From Luteimonas abyssi (GTDB lineage Bacteria; Pseudomonadota; Gammaproteobacteria; Xanthomonadales; Xanthomonadaceae): DNA of 64,000 bases. The notes beneath the pieces were generated by a model that worked only from the letters and a program-made list of their open reading frames with translations, had not been told where the DNA came from and ran no database searches. Positions 41,252 through 54,238 of the stretch are shown here, one piece after another. Where the stretch lies: assembly GCF_001482195.1 (NCBI RefSeq), contig NZ_KQ759763.1, positions 1,709,321-1,773,320 on the forward strand, read 5' to 3'. The translations under genes and the position numbers were made by a program. Within the stretch, counting starts at the first letter, position 1. The number at the start of each line of letters is the position of its first letter.

Positions 41252-42195
41252 GCGCCCAGCGTGCCGCGGGCACGTCGCCAGAACCGCCAGCGTTGGCGCT
41301 GCCGGATGGTGAAGCGACGGCCATCGGCCAGATCGAGGACCAGCGCGGACAAGGTGCGGGCGCGCAGCGCATCGAGTGCCGGAATCCACCAGGTCTCAGC
41401 GAGCATGCGCAGGTCGCGCACGGTGCGCAGGTCGACCAGGGTGTCGGCGCCGAGCGGCCACGCGAGGCGATCGACCTCTTCCGTCATGGCGCCGCCGGCG
41501 GCCGCGATCGCGCGCAACGCCTCGTCGGCGCTGAGGAGCCGTGCCGCACGTGCGGTCACCCGGTCGGGCAGACGGCTGCCACCCCAGAACCACAGCGAGT
41601 TCACCGGCGGCGCGCCGCGATCGGCCCGTTGCGCATTGACCGGATGGTTGTGCAGCACGATCTGCGCTTCGCTCAACAGCGAGCGCCAGCGGCGGGCCTC
41701 GGCGCCCTCGGCGAGGACTTCGAACACATCCGCACCCAGCGCCTCGTCGGGTCCCGCGAACACCGGCGGCGTCGCCCCGGCCGGCAGGCGCACGTACCAG
41801 CGGCCCGGCACCGGCGCGTCGATGGGCACCCCGGCATCGCCGAACAGCGGCTTCAGCGGCCGCAGCAGCGCCTCGGCGTCCGCGGCATCGAGACCGAGCG
41901 CATCGCCGACGCCGAGCAGCCGGGCACCGTTGATGTCGGGGCGGATCCAGGCGGGATCGGCACGCAGCCAGGTTGCCCCGGCGGCGTCGCCCGCATCGCG
42001 CTGGCGGGTGAGCGCGGCGACCGGCCAGCCGCGCGGGACCACGTCCACATGACGGCGGAGCTGGTCGGCCTCGCCTGCCTCGCCGACCGTCTCCAGATCG
42101 GCCCGGCCCAGGGCCCGCGCGATCGGTTCCGGCAAACGCTGCGCGCCGAAGGCGTCGCCGGCGGGCAGCAGCAGGGTGAGGTCCGGTGCGCTCAT
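41248..42195 (-). CDS. rpfE: RpfE-type protein related to phosphoglycerate mutase
   Basis: The 315-residue product sits exactly where rpfE lies in Xanthomonas, between recJ and greA, and resembles the RpfE group of proteins classed with cofactor-independent phosphoglycerate mutases. Visible motifs are LLLPAGDAFG near the N-terminus, RADPAWIRPDINGARLLG and WFWGGSRLPD in the C-terminal half. I see no complete set of mutase metal ligands. In Xanthomonas its loss alters exopolysaccharide and enzyme levels; the molecular role is unclear. Starts at 42195 and 42225 are both possible and neither has a good ribosome site. Confidence 0.85.
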   Translation of the reverse strand: MSAPDLTLLLPAGDAFGAQRLPEPIARALGRADLETVGEAGEADQLRRHVDVVPRGWPVAALTRQRDAGDAAGATWLRADPAWIRPDINGARLLGVGDALGLDAADAEALLRPLKPLFGDAGVPIDAPVPGRWYVRLPAGATPPVFAGPDEALGADVFEVLAEGAEARRWRSLLSEAQIVLHNHPVNAQRADRGAPPVNSLWFWGGSRLPDRVTARAARLLSADEALRAIAAAGGAMTEEVDRLAWPLGADTLVDLRTVRDLRMLAETWWIPALDALRARTLSALVLDLADGRRFTIRQRQRWRFWRRARGTLGA

Positions 42196-42267
42196 GCAGG
42201 GCAGCGTGGCATCGCGCGTCGGCATGCCGCGCGCCCCGTGCGGTCGCGCGGACGTCGGCGCATCGCG

Positions 42268-42740
42268 TCAGCCGTCGTAGGCCACCGAGACGATGTCGTA
42301 CTCGTGGGTCCCGCCGGGCGCTTCGATGGTGACCGTATCGCCCTCGTTCTTGCCGATCAGCGCGCGTGCCACCGGCGACGAGATCGCGATCAGGCCCTGT
42401 TTGATGTCGGCCTCGAGGTCGCCCACGATCTGGTAGCGGGTTTCCTCGCCGCTTTCGGTGTTCTCCAGCTCGACCACCGCGCCGAACACGATCTTCGAGC
42501 CGGCGTTGAGCGTGGACACGTCGATGATCTGCGCGTGCGACAGCTCGCCTTCGAGCTGCTTGATGCGGCCTTCGATGAAGCCCTGCTGCTCGCGCGCGGC
42601 GTGATACTCGGCGTTCTCCTTGAGATCGCCGTGCGCGCGCGCTTCGGCGATCGCGTTGATCACCGCCGGGCGCTTGACCGACTTCAGTTCTTCCAGCTCG
42701 GCGCGCAAGCGCTGCGCGCCCTGGACCGTCAGGGGAGCTC

Positions 42741-42744
<4 letters not shown>
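42268..42744 (-). CDS. greA: Transcription elongation factor GreA
   Basis: GreA rescues backtracked RNA polymerase by stimulating transcript cleavage. The 158-residue product has the N-terminal coiled coil with the acidic tip residues in [16 protein letters not shown] and the C-terminal FKBP-like domain. Length is typical. Its start overlaps the carB stop (ATGA), making it part of the carAB transcript. Confidence 0.97.
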
Positions 42745-45989
<3,245 letters not shown>

Positions 45990-45990
45990 G

Positions 45991-47142
45991 TCAGTGCTTC
46001 TCCGTCAGCGCAACGCGCATGCTTTCTACGAATCGGTCGAACAGCGGGGCCACGTCGTGCGGCCCGGGCGATGCCTCGGGGTGGCCCTGGAAGGAGAACG
46101 CCGGCGCATCGGTGAGTTCGATGCCCTGGTTGGTGCCGTCGAACAGCGAGCGGTGGGTCACCCGCACGTTGGCCGGCAGGCTGGTCTCGTCGACCGCGAA
46201 ACCGTGGTTCTGCGAGGTGATCATCACCCGGCCGCTGTCGAGGTCCTGCACCGGATGGTTCGCACCATGGTGGCCGTGCGGCATCTTGGCGGTCTTCGCA
46301 CCGGCGGCCAGCGCCAGCAGCTGATGGCCCAGGCAGATGCCGAAGGTCGGGATCTTCTTCTCGATGCAGGTGCGGATCGCGGCGATGGCGTAGTCGCAGG
46401 GCTCCGGATCGCCCGGACCGTTGGACAGGAACACGCCGTCCGGCGACAGCGCCAGCACCTCGTCGGCCGGGGTCTGCGCCGGCACCACGGTCACGTCGCA
46501 ACCGCGCTCGGCCAGCATCCGCAGGATGTTGCGCTTCACCCCGTAATCCCAGGCGACCACCTTGAAACGCGGCTCGGCCTGCACCCAGTCGCCGCTGTCG
46601 AGATCGAGCTGGCCTTCGCGCCAGTTGTAGCGCTCGGTCGTGCTGACGGTCTTGGCCAGGTCCATGCCTTTCAGGCCGGGGAACGTGCGGGCCGCCTCGA
46701 TCGCGCGCTCCACGTCGGCTTGCCCGATGGAAGCCCCGCCGGCCATCAGCGCGCCGTTCTGGGCGCCGCGCTCGCGCAGGATGCGGGTCAGATTGCGGGT
46801 ATCGATGCCGGCGATCGCCACCACACCGCGTGCGGCCAGCCATTCCGGCAGCGCCACCTGGCTGCGCCAGCTGCTGGGACGGCGCGGCACGTCGCGCACG
46901 ATCAGCCCGGCCGACCACACCTTGCCGGCCTCGTCGTCCTGGTCGGTGAACCCGGTGTTGCCGATGTGCGGATATGTCAAGGTGACGATCTGGCGCGCAT
47001 ATGAGGGGTCGGTGACGACCTCCTGGTAACCGGTCATGGCGGTGTTGAACACCACTTCGCCGACGGACAGGCCGGTGGCGCCTGCGGAAATACCCTCGAA
47101 GACGGTGCCGTCTTCGAGCGCGAGGATTGCGGGTTGGGTCAC
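45991..47142 (-). CDS. carA: Carbamoyl-phosphate synthase small subunit
   Basis: CarA hydrolyses glutamine and passes ammonia to CarB. The 383-residue product (GTG start at 47142) has the class I amidotransferase nucleophile Cys in GICLGHQ and the His-Glu pair in [11 protein letters not shown]. The 215 bases upstream, to the end of dapB, hold no gene. Confidence 0.97.
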   Translation of the reverse strand: MTQPAILALEDGTVFEGISAGATGLSVGEVVFNTAMTGYQEVVTDPSYARQIVTLTYPHIGNTGFTDQDDEAGKVWSAGLIVRDVPRRPSSWRSQVALPEWLAARGVVAIAGIDTRNLTRILRERGAQNGALMAGGASIGQADVERAIEAARTFPGLKGMDLAKTVSTTERYNWREGQLDLDSGDWVQAEPRFKVVAWDYGVKRNILRMLAERGCDVTVVPAQTPADEVLALSPDGVFLSNGPGDPEPCDYAIAAIRTCIEKKIPTFGICLGHQLLALAAGAKTAKMPHGHHGANHPVQDLDSGRVMITSQNHGFAVDETSLPANVRVTHRSLFDGTNQGIELTDAPAFSFQGHPEASPGPHDVAPLFDRFVESMRVALTEKH

Positions 47143-47357
47143 GTCGATCGCCTAGTCATGAAGGAGATCCTGCACCGCCAACCCGCTCCGTGGCCGGAAC
47201 GCGGGCTGCAAAAAACCGCGGACGTGGTCTGGAACCAGTCCGGGGCGGTGGTGTTCAGGCGAGCGGGAATTTTACCGGCCGATGACGCAAAAGGAAACGG
47301 CTTCGACGGGGCGGCATCACGAATCCGGGGCAACCGCAGCGCGCGGCCCGCTGCCGT

Positions 47358-48077
47358 TCAGGCGTCCGCCAGCAGATCCCGCATGCCGTACAGACCCGGC
47401 GTCCGGGCCGCCAGCCGTACCGCCGCCGTCAGTGCGCCCAGCGCGAACACGTCGCGGTTGGTGGCCCGATGCACCAGTTCGACCCGCTCGCCGACGCCCG
47501 CGAACTGCACCGTGTGCTCGCCGACGATGTCGCCCGCTCGCACGCTGGCGTAGCGTGGGGCCGCTCCGCCCCGCTCCGCCGAGGCGCCCAGCGCAAGCGC
47601 GGTGCCCGACGGCGCATCGAGCTTGTGGACGTGATGCTGCTCGAGGATGTCGCAGGCCCAGCCGTCGAGATCGCGCGCGGCACGCTCGACCAGCAGGTCG
47701 AGCACCGCCACGCCCAGGCTGAAGTTGGCCGCCCAGAGCACTGGGATACGAGATGCCGCGGCATCGAGCGCCCCCCGCTGGTCGTCGGACAGCCCGGTGG
47801 TGCCGGACACGAACGCGGCGCTGCGCGACACGCACAGCGCCAGCATGGCCTCGAACCCGTCGGGTAGGCTGAAGTCGATCGCCGCATCGAACGCCGGCAC
47901 GCCGGCGAGTTCCTTCGCGGCGAAGCGCGGGATGCCGTCCACGACACGCTGGTCCACCTTGCGCGAGACCGCAGCGACCACCCGCAGATCCTCGCGATCG
48001 GCCGCCAGGCGCAACAGCGCTTGCCCCATCCGGCCGGATGCACCATGGACGAGCAAACGGATCGGTGTCTTCGACAT
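47358..48077 (-). CDS. dapB: 4-hydroxy-tetrahydrodipicolinate reductase
   Basis: DapB reduces hydroxytetrahydrodipicolinate in lysine and diaminopimelate synthesis. The 239-residue product has the NAD(P) loop VHGASGRMG and the substrate-binding EQHHVHKLDAPSGTA. It is shorter than the E. coli enzyme (273) but all motifs are present, and short forms of about this size are known in Xanthomonads. It is upstream of carAB on the same strand. Confidence 0.96.
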   Translation of the reverse strand: MSKTPIRLLVHGASGRMGQALLRLAADREDLRVVAAVSRKVDQRVVDGIPRFAAKELAGVPAFDAAIDFSLPDGFEAMLALCVSRSAAFVSGTTGLSDDQRGALDAAASRIPVLWAANFSLGVAVLDLLVERAARDLDGWACDILEQHHVHKLDAPSGTALALGASAERGGAAPRYASVRAGDIVGEHTVQFAGVGERVELVHRATNRDVFALGALTAAVRLAARTPGLYGMRDLLADA

Positions 48078-48212
48078 CGGTCATCACTCCGGGCTGTGCG
48101 GCTTGCCGCGTGGGGGGCCGCATAGGCTGCGCCACCGGCGCGGTGCGATCAACCGCCGGCGGCGTCGCGCCCTCGTACCGGTACGGCGAAGGCATCGACG
48201 CACGTACGGAGG

Positions 48213-49898
48213 TCAGCGGACGAGCGCGAGCGACACCAGGATCAGCAACGTGCCGGCGACCGGCCACCGGGACAGTGCCCGTTCCGTGGCCTCGGACCAT
48301 CGGCGCCACGGCAGGCGACGCAGACGCGCCACACGCCCGGGCGCAGGACGGGGCAGTTCCGCCACCCACCGGGCCCAGCAACGGACGCCGCCCCGCATCC
48401 CGGCCGCCAGCGGCCACAACAGATCGCCCTCGGGCACGCGCGGCAGGCCGCGCGTGCTCCACCGGGAGACGAGCCACCCGGTCGCCAACGCCGCGACGAT
48501 CGGCCAGAGCCCGTCGCCCAGCGTGCCGGGACGCAGCTGATAGGCCAGCGTCGTGACGTCACCCGAGCCCCCCAGCCACCATGGCAGCGCGCACATCGCG
48601 ACCACGCTCGCCCCCCACGGCAGCACCAGACCGGCAGCGGGGGTCGACGGCGCGTCCTGGATCTGCTGGCCACGCAGCAGCCAGAGGAAGCGCATCAGCA
48701 ACAGCGCCGTACCGACCGCCGACGCGGCGAACAGCGCACCGCCCGTCCCATCGCCCAGCAATGCCTTCGCGCCCGTCTTCGCGACGGCGCCGGCCGTCAG
48801 CGGCGCGCCGGCAAGCGAAAGCGCGGGCACGCACAGCGCCAGCAGCACGGCCCGCCCCACACGGCCGCCACCCGCCGCGAGCGCGACACCCACGCCCAGG
48901 AACAGCGCCGCTTTCGCCAGCCCGTGGTGCACGCTGTAGAGCACGACCCCGTCGAGCACCTCGCCGCGCGCGTCGTGCCCCGGCAACAACGCCAGCAATG
49001 CGATCACCAGACCCATCTGGCTCACCGTCGAATACGCCAGCACGGCTTTCGGGTCGCGCTGGCACAGCCCGAGCGCGGCGCCGTAATACGCACCGGCCAG
49101 CCCCGCCCACAGCAGGATCGCTTGCGCGTCGGGGGCCGCGACGTCGGGCAGGAACTGCATCAGGCCGACCACGCCGGCTTTCACCAGTACCCCCGACAGC
49201 ATCGCGGAGGCCGCGGTCGGCGCCGCCGGGTGGGCCAGCGGCAGCCACACATGCAGCGGCACCATACCCATCTTGATGCCGAACCCCACGATCAGCAGCG
49301 CCAGCGCGGCCTCCCGTCCGACCCCGTCGCCGAGCGCCGCCCGCACGTCGACGATCGCCAGCGAATCGGCGCTGCCGGTCGCCACGACGAAGGCGGCCAG
49401 CAGACAGGCCTCGCCCAGCACCGCCAGCGCGATGTAGACGGTGCCGGCGCGCCGGGCGGCGGTGGTGCGCGTGTGCACCACCAGCGGATACGCCGCCAGC
49501 GACAGGCAGGCGAACGCGGCGTAGAACGTGGCGACGTCCGCCGCCACGATCACCCCCAGGCTGCCCGCCAGGGTCAACAGCCACAGCGCAGCGAAGCGCA
49601 CCCGACGCGGGTCGTCGCGCAGGTGCGTACGCGCGAACAGGCCCGCCAGGCACCAGACCAGCGCCGCGAAGCCGAGCATCGTGCGCATCGGGCCGTCCAG
49701 GGCCAGGCGCATGTCCAGCAGGACGGACGGCACCCCCAGCGCAACGCCCGCCGGTGCGGCCAGCGCGGCCGCCAGCGCCGGCAGCGGCGCCCACGGCAGC
49801 ATCGCCAGCGCATGCGCGCGCATCGTCGGCCACAGCACCAGCGCGGCCAGCAGCAACGGCACGGCCAGGACCGGCACCAGCCAGAGCGTCACCACCAT
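48213..49898 (-). CDS. Third MrpD/NuoN-like proton-channel subunit, missing the TM5 glutamate
   Basis: The 561-residue product (ATG 49898) is a polytopic protein of the complex I ND2/ND4/ND5 and MrpD family. The helix-7 signature is present (IKMGMVPLHVWLPLAH) with its Lys. In helix 5, where the two sister subunits carry a Glu (YELLT, LELLT), this one reads FACLS, so the key proton-pathway glutamate is an alanine. The C-terminal 90 residues are basic and Trp/Arg-rich, unlike the sisters. It is the last gene of the operon, two bases after the preceding gene. It may be a structural or cation-handling subunit rather than a pump. Confidence 0.85.
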   Translation of the reverse strand: MVVTLWLVPVLAVPLLLAALVLWPTMRAHALAMLPWAPLPALAAALAAPAGVALGVPSVLLDMRLALDGPMRTMLGFAALVWCLAGLFARTHLRDDPRRVRFAALWLLTLAGSLGVIVAADVATFYAAFACLSLAAYPLVVHTRTTAARRAGTVYIALAVLGEACLLAAFVVATGSADSLAIVDVRAALGDGVGREAALALLIVGFGIKMGMVPLHVWLPLAHPAAPTAASAMLSGVLVKAGVVGLMQFLPDVAAPDAQAILLWAGLAGAYYGAALGLCQRDPKAVLAYSTVSQMGLVIALLALLPGHDARGEVLDGVVLYSVHHGLAKAALFLGVGVALAAGGGRVGRAVLLALCVPALSLAGAPLTAGAVAKTGAKALLGDGTGGALFAASAVGTALLLMRFLWLLRGQQIQDAPSTPAAGLVLPWGASVVAMCALPWWLGGSGDVTTLAYQLRPGTLGDGLWPIVAALATGWLVSRWSTRGLPRVPEGDLLWPLAAGMRGGVRCWARWVAELPRPAPGRVARLRRLPWRRWSEATERALSRWPVAGTLLILVSLALVR

Positions 49899-49900
49899 GG

Positions 49901-51424
49901 TCAGTAGAACCTTTCGACGATGAGCCGGGCCCAGCCCAGCGGGCTGAGCGCGAGCGCGGCGAACAGCCCCGCGGCCAACGAACAGAGCGCGGTGACCAGC
50001 GCCGGCAGGATCAGCCCCTGCCATGGCACTTCGAGCCGCATGCCGTCGCCGTCGCCGTCGCCGGCATCTGCCACCGTCCTCGAGGGCGGCCGGAACCAGG
50101 CGCGATAGAGCAGCGGGAGGAAATAGGCGGCGTTGAGCAGGCTCGACAGCACCAGCACGCCGAGGACCCAGGGCTGACCGGCGGCCAGGCCACCCAGCCC
50201 CAGATACCACTTCGACACGAACCCGGCCACCGGCGGCACGCCGATCATGCCCAGCGCGCCGATGGAGAACGCGAACACCGTCCACGGCATGCGCCGGCCC
50301 GCGCCGTCGAGCTGGGACACGGTCTGCACTCCCAGACGTTCGGCGAGCGCGCCTGCCGCGAAGAACAGGGTGATCTTCATCAGCCCCTGGTGGACCAGGT
50401 GCGTCAGCCCGCCGATCGCCGCCACCGGTCCGGCCAGACTCGCGCCCAGCACGATGTAGGCGACCTGGGAGACCGTGGAGTACGCGAGCCTTCGCTTGAT
50501 GTCGGCCTGCTGCAGGGCGCGTATCGATCCGTAGAGGATCGTGACCGAGGCCAGTACCGCCAACGGGACGCCCAGCGCCAGCGCGGCGACGCGCTCGCTG
50601 CCGTAGACGTCGTAGATCAGGCGCACGATGCCGAATGCGCCGGCCTTGACCACCGCCACCGCGTGCAGCAACGCGCTCACCGGTGCCGGCGCCGCCATCG
50701 CGCCGGGCAGCCAGCCGTGCAGCGGTACCAGTGCCGCCTTCACGCCCAGCCCGCCCACGCAGAGCACGAACACCGCCCGCAGCGCCCAGTCGTCGACCTG
50801 GTCCAGCGCGTCCGGTCGCACGAACTCCACCGGTCCGGTCATGCCTTCCAGCCACACGATCCCGGCCAGCAGGGCGACGCTGCCGGTCATGGTGTAGGCC
50901 AGATAGCGCCGCCCGGCGGCCAGCGATTTCGCATCGCCCTTGTGCACCACCAGGGGCCAGGTCGACAGCGTGAGCAGTTCGTAGAACAGGAAGAAGGTGA
51001 GCAGCGAGCCGGAGAGCGCGATGCCGGTGGTCGCGGTCACGCAGAGATTGAAGAAGCCGAAAAAGCGCGCCTGGTCGGGACTTCCCCGCAGATAGGCGAT
51101 GGCGTAGATCGTGGTGACCAGCCACAGGAAGGTCGACAGTGTGACCAGCAGCAACGCCAGCGCATCCACGCGCAGCAGCAGATCGAGACCGGGAACGAAT
51201 GCCATGCGCACTTCGTAGCGCTCGCCCTGCGAGACGCCGGCGATCAGCCAGGCCACCACCAGCAGTTTCAACAGCGCGCCGGCGATGTTGATCCCGTCGC
51301 GCAGGCGGCTGTCGGCTGCGCGCAGGACGAACGACAGCAGCGCCGGCAACAACGCGCACGCCATCAGCAGCAGCACGGGCACCGCATCGGGCACGGGCGG
51401 ATTGACCGGATCGATCGGATTCAC
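49901..51424 (-). CDS. Second MrpD/NuoM-like proton-channel subunit
   Basis: The 507-residue product starts at GTG 51424, overlapping the preceding stop (GTGA). It is a polytopic antiporter-like subunit with the helix-5 Glu in FYELLTLSTW and the helix-7 signature VKAALVPLHGWLP. Further conserved polar residues lie in KRRLAYSTVSQ and HLVHQGLMK. Both halves of the proposed proton channel look intact. Membrane complex with the adjacent subunits is expected. Confidence 0.9.
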   Translation of the reverse strand: MNPIDPVNPPVPDAVPVLLLMACALLPALLSFVLRAADSRLRDGINIAGALLKLLVVAWLIAGVSQGERYEVRMAFVPGLDLLLRVDALALLLVTLSTFLWLVTTIYAIAYLRGSPDQARFFGFFNLCVTATTGIALSGSLLTFFLFYELLTLSTWPLVVHKGDAKSLAAGRRYLAYTMTGSVALLAGIVWLEGMTGPVEFVRPDALDQVDDWALRAVFVLCVGGLGVKAALVPLHGWLPGAMAAPAPVSALLHAVAVVKAGAFGIVRLIYDVYGSERVAALALGVPLAVLASVTILYGSIRALQQADIKRRLAYSTVSQVAYIVLGASLAGPVAAIGGLTHLVHQGLMKITLFFAAGALAERLGVQTVSQLDGAGRRMPWTVFAFSIGALGMIGVPPVAGFVSKWYLGLGGLAAGQPWVLGVLVLSSLLNAAYFLPLLYRAWFRPPSRTVADAGDGDGDGMRLEVPWQGLILPALVTALCSLAAGLFAALALSPLGWARLIVERFY

Positions 51425-52899
51425 TCGATCCCCTCCTCGGCCGCCAGCGGCCGACCGATCTGCAGCAGGGCATACGGCGCGTTGACCGCGATGCCCATCG
51501 CCACCGCGATCGCGGCCAGCACGAAAGGCACCGCCTGCCGCCACAGTGCGACCGATGATTTCAGCACGACGTCATGCCGCTTCAGCGCCCGGTTCAGCGG
51601 TCGGAACAGGTAGAGCGCCGCCAACAGTCCGCCGGCCAGCATGACCAGTGCGTAGCCGACCTGTCCTGCGGCCAGCGCCGAGGTCAGCATCAGATACTTC
51701 GCCATGAAGCCGCCGCTGGGCGGCAGGCCCATCAGCGAGACCGCCGCCAGCGCGAACGCGGCCAGGGTCAACGGCATCGCGCGCGCGAGGCCCTTCATGC
51801 CGCCGAGGCGGTCGTGTCCGAGCGCCTCGATCACCAGCCCGGCCGCCAGGAACATCGCCGCCTTGGCGAACGCATGCGCGAGGGCATGCAGCACCCCGCC
51901 CGTCCACGCACCGGCCGCCCACGGCATCTCGTAGGCGGCACCGCCGGCCAGCGGGAACACCAGGAACAGGTATCCCACCTGAGCCACCGTGGAGTACGCC
52001 ACGATCCGTTTCAGGCGCGTCTGCACGATCGCCAGCAGCGACCCGTAGACGATCGCGGCCGCGCCCAGCGCGCCGAGCACCGGGGTGACACCGCGCCCGC
52101 CGGCGTCGGGCATCAGGTCGAACCAGATCCGCAACAGGATGAGGAACGATGCCTTGATCACCAGAGCCGACAGCAGTGCGCTTCCGGGTGCCGGCGCGCC
52201 GGCATGCGCGGGCGGCAGCCACGCATGCAGCGGGAACAGTGCCGTCTTCGCCAACAGGCCCGCGGTCATCAGCGCGCCGGCCAGCAACACCGCGCGGCTG
52301 TCGCCGAGGGTGCGATACAGCAGGCCGGTATCCAGGGCACCGGACGTCGCATAGATCAACATGACCCCGGCGAGATAGGCCGTGGAGCCCAGCAACGCGA
52401 CCATCAGGTAGCGCAGCGCGGCCCGGGCGCTGCCGTAGGCGACCATGCCCACCGCCGCGATGGTCAGCAGTTCCAGCGCCACGTACAGGCTGAACAGATC
52501 GCGCCCGAGAAAGACCGCATTGAGTGCGGTCCACATCGCGTAGAACAACGGCCAGAAGGTGTAGCGTCGCGCCTGCTCCGGGATGCGCGGCGCGAACGCC
52601 CGATAGGCGCATGCGGCCACCGCCGGCATGATCAGTGCACAGGTGAGCACGAAGGCCGCCGACAGGCCATCGGCATGCAGGCCGATGCCGAGCGGCGCCT
52701 GCCAGCCGCCGAGCGCGACTTCGCGGGGGCCGTCGGTCGTCACCGCCCCCCACAGCGCCAGCGCCGTCGCGCACATCGTCGTCGACACGGCGACCAGCAA
52801 CCCCAAGGCGCCCCGGCGACCGGCCACGACCGACCACAACGCCGCCGCCAGCGGCACGGCCACCAGCGTTTCCAGCAAGGGCCAGTCCACGAGCGTCAC
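51421..52899 (-). CDS. mrpD: MrpD-like proton-channel subunit
   Basis: The 492-residue product starts at GTG 52899, overlapping the mrpC-like stop. It has about 14 membrane helices, the helix-5 Glu in ALELLTIA, the helix-7 signature AKTALFPLHAWLPPAH and RIVAYSTVAQVGY. Its place right after the NuoK-like subunit corresponds to MrpD in Mrp antiporters and MbhH in membrane hydrogenases. Confidence 0.9.
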   Translation of the reverse strand: MTLVDWPLLETLVAVPLAAALWSVVAGRRGALGLLVAVSTTMCATALALWGAVTTDGPREVALGGWQAPLGIGLHADGLSAAFVLTCALIMPAVAACAYRAFAPRIPEQARRYTFWPLFYAMWTALNAVFLGRDLFSLYVALELLTIAAVGMVAYGSARAALRYLMVALLGSTAYLAGVMLIYATSGALDTGLLYRTLGDSRAVLLAGALMTAGLLAKTALFPLHAWLPPAHAGAPAPGSALLSALVIKASFLILLRIWFDLMPDAGGRGVTPVLGALGAAAIVYGSLLAIVQTRLKRIVAYSTVAQVGYLFLVFPLAGGAAYEMPWAAGAWTGGVLHALAHAFAKAAMFLAAGLVIEALGHDRLGGMKGLARAMPLTLAAFALAAVSLMGLPPSGGFMAKYLMLTSALAAGQVGYALVMLAGGLLAALYLFRPLNRALKRHDVVLKSSVALWRQAVPFVLAAIAVAMGIAVNAPYALLQIGRPLAAEEGIE

Positions 52900-53291
52900 C
52901 GCCGACGCCTCCCGTCCGCAGCGCAAGCATCCGTCCCGCCGTCCCGCCCGTCGTCGTCATCCAGGCCGTCGCGGCCGCCACCGGTGCCGGGGCCCGGGCG
53001 CTCGGCGCCCGACTTGTCTTCCTCCCCCTCGTCCGCCAGGCGCAGCACCAGCGCTACCGCGAGCGCCGTGAGCGACAGCGCCACCACGATGCCGGTGATG
53101 ACCAGCGCCTGCGCGACCGGGTCGACGCCAGCCGATGTCCGGGTGAGCGCACCGAAGTACAGGAAGAGCCCGCCGCCGACGACGTTGAACGCCACGATCC
53201 GGTGCAGCGGACGCAGGCGGGTGACGAAGCCGTACGCCCCGATGCCGACCAGCACGGCACCGCAGAGTGCGAACACCATCGAGCCCTGCAT
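52896..53291 (-). CDS. mrpC: MrpC/NuoK-like subunit
   Basis: The 131-residue product has three membrane helices and the NuoK-like pattern, with polar residues in DPVAQALVITGIVVALS. The start ATG 53291 shares one base with the preceding stop (TGATG). A charged, Gly/Asp/Arg-rich tail of about 40 residues extends the usual length of about 110. Confidence 0.9.
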   Translation of the reverse strand: MQGSMVFALCGAVLVGIGAYGFVTRLRPLHRIVAFNVVGGGLFLYFGALTRTSAGVDPVAQALVITGIVVALSLTALAVALVLRLADEGEEDKSGAERPGPGTGGGRDGLDDDDGRDGGTDACAADGRRRR

Positions 53292-54238
53292 CAAGACCCG
53301 CCCTGTCCGCGCGGATTACCCGCCACCAGCAACCCCAGGGCGACCGCGATCGACAGCGCCAGCGCGAATTCGATCGCCACGATCAACATCGAGGCCGATG
53401 CCGACGGCAGGCCCATCAGATGCCCGGTCGTCGCCATGCCCAGCGCACCGACGGCCAGAAAGATGCCGGGCCCCGCCACCAGCGCCACACGCGTGCGCCG
53501 GGCGGTCGTCCGGGGCGCCTGCCGGAGCCCCGCCAACACCACGAGCAGGCCGACCGCCGCGAGGATGGTCCCGCCCTGGAAGGCCCCGCCGGGCCGATAG
53601 CTGCCGACCCACACCGTGTAGATCGCCACCACCAGGCCCACCGGCGGCAGCAGGCGCCCGAGCGTGGCCATCACGCCGTCGCCGCGCGCATGCTGGCGCA
53701 GCCCCGGAACATCGCCCCATGCCGCGCGCGGCACCAGAACCCACACCGCGATGAGCGCCAGCAGCAACACCGCACTTTCCATCAAGGTGTCGTAGGCGCG
53801 CAGGTTCAACAGTACGGCGGTCACCGGCTGCGAGGTACCGGCCTCGGCGCCCGCCTGTTCCACCGCGTCGCCCAGCCCCGCCCGTTCCTCGCCGTCCAGC
53901 GACCAGGCCGCTGCGCCGAGCAGCACCGTCAGCGCGGACGCGGTGCCGGCCGCGGCGAGCCTGGGCAGCCGACGCGTGGCCGGTGCGGTATCGATCGCGC
54001 CGCGACGCCGCAGCGCCGACCAGGCGCCGATCAAAAGCACGCCGGTCAGGCCGGTACCGATCGCGATTTCCGCCAACGCCACATCCACCGCCCCGAGCCG
54101 GACCCAGGCGATCGCGACCAGCACGCCGTAGGTCACGAAGAACGCGATCGCCGCGAACAGGGCGCGCCCGGTCACCGCCAGCCACGCCGTGCCGACCAGC
54201 ATCGCGCACAGGATGAGATCCAGGATCGCCGCGCTCAT
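53291..54238 (-). CDS. Fused MrpA C-terminal/MbhDE-like and MrpB subunit
   Basis: The 315-residue product (ATG 54238, one-base overlap with the preceding stop) combines three pieces that are separate or differently joined elsewhere. Residues 1-75 match the DUF4040/MbhD segment (FFVTYGVLVAIAW, DVALAEIAIG). A short MbhE-like hydrophobic segment follows. Residues about 185-315 match MrpB (GGAFQGGTILA, EFALALSIAVA). The large NuoL-like half of MrpA is not attached; one of the three MrpD-like proteins may replace it. Confidence 0.85.
   Translation of the reverse strand: MSAAILDLILCAMLVGTAWLAVTGRALFAAIAFFVTYGVLVAIAWVRLGAVDVALAEIAIGTGLTGVLLIGAWSALRRRGAIDTAPATRRLPRLAAAGTASALTVLLGAAAWSLDGEERAGLGDAVEQAGAEAGTSQPVTAVLLNLRAYDTLMESAVLLLALIAVWVLVPRAAWGDVPGLRQHARGDGVMATLGRLLPPVGLVVAIYTVWVGSYRPGGAFQGGTILAAVGLLVVLAGLRQAPRTTARRTRVALVAGPGIFLAVGALGMATTGHLMGLPSASASMLIVAIEFALALSIAVALGLLVAGNPRGQGGS

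Noticed and set aside
47358..48077. dapB as a truncated gene
   Set aside because: At 239 residues it is shorter than the E. coli enzyme, but both ends and all catalytic motifs are present.
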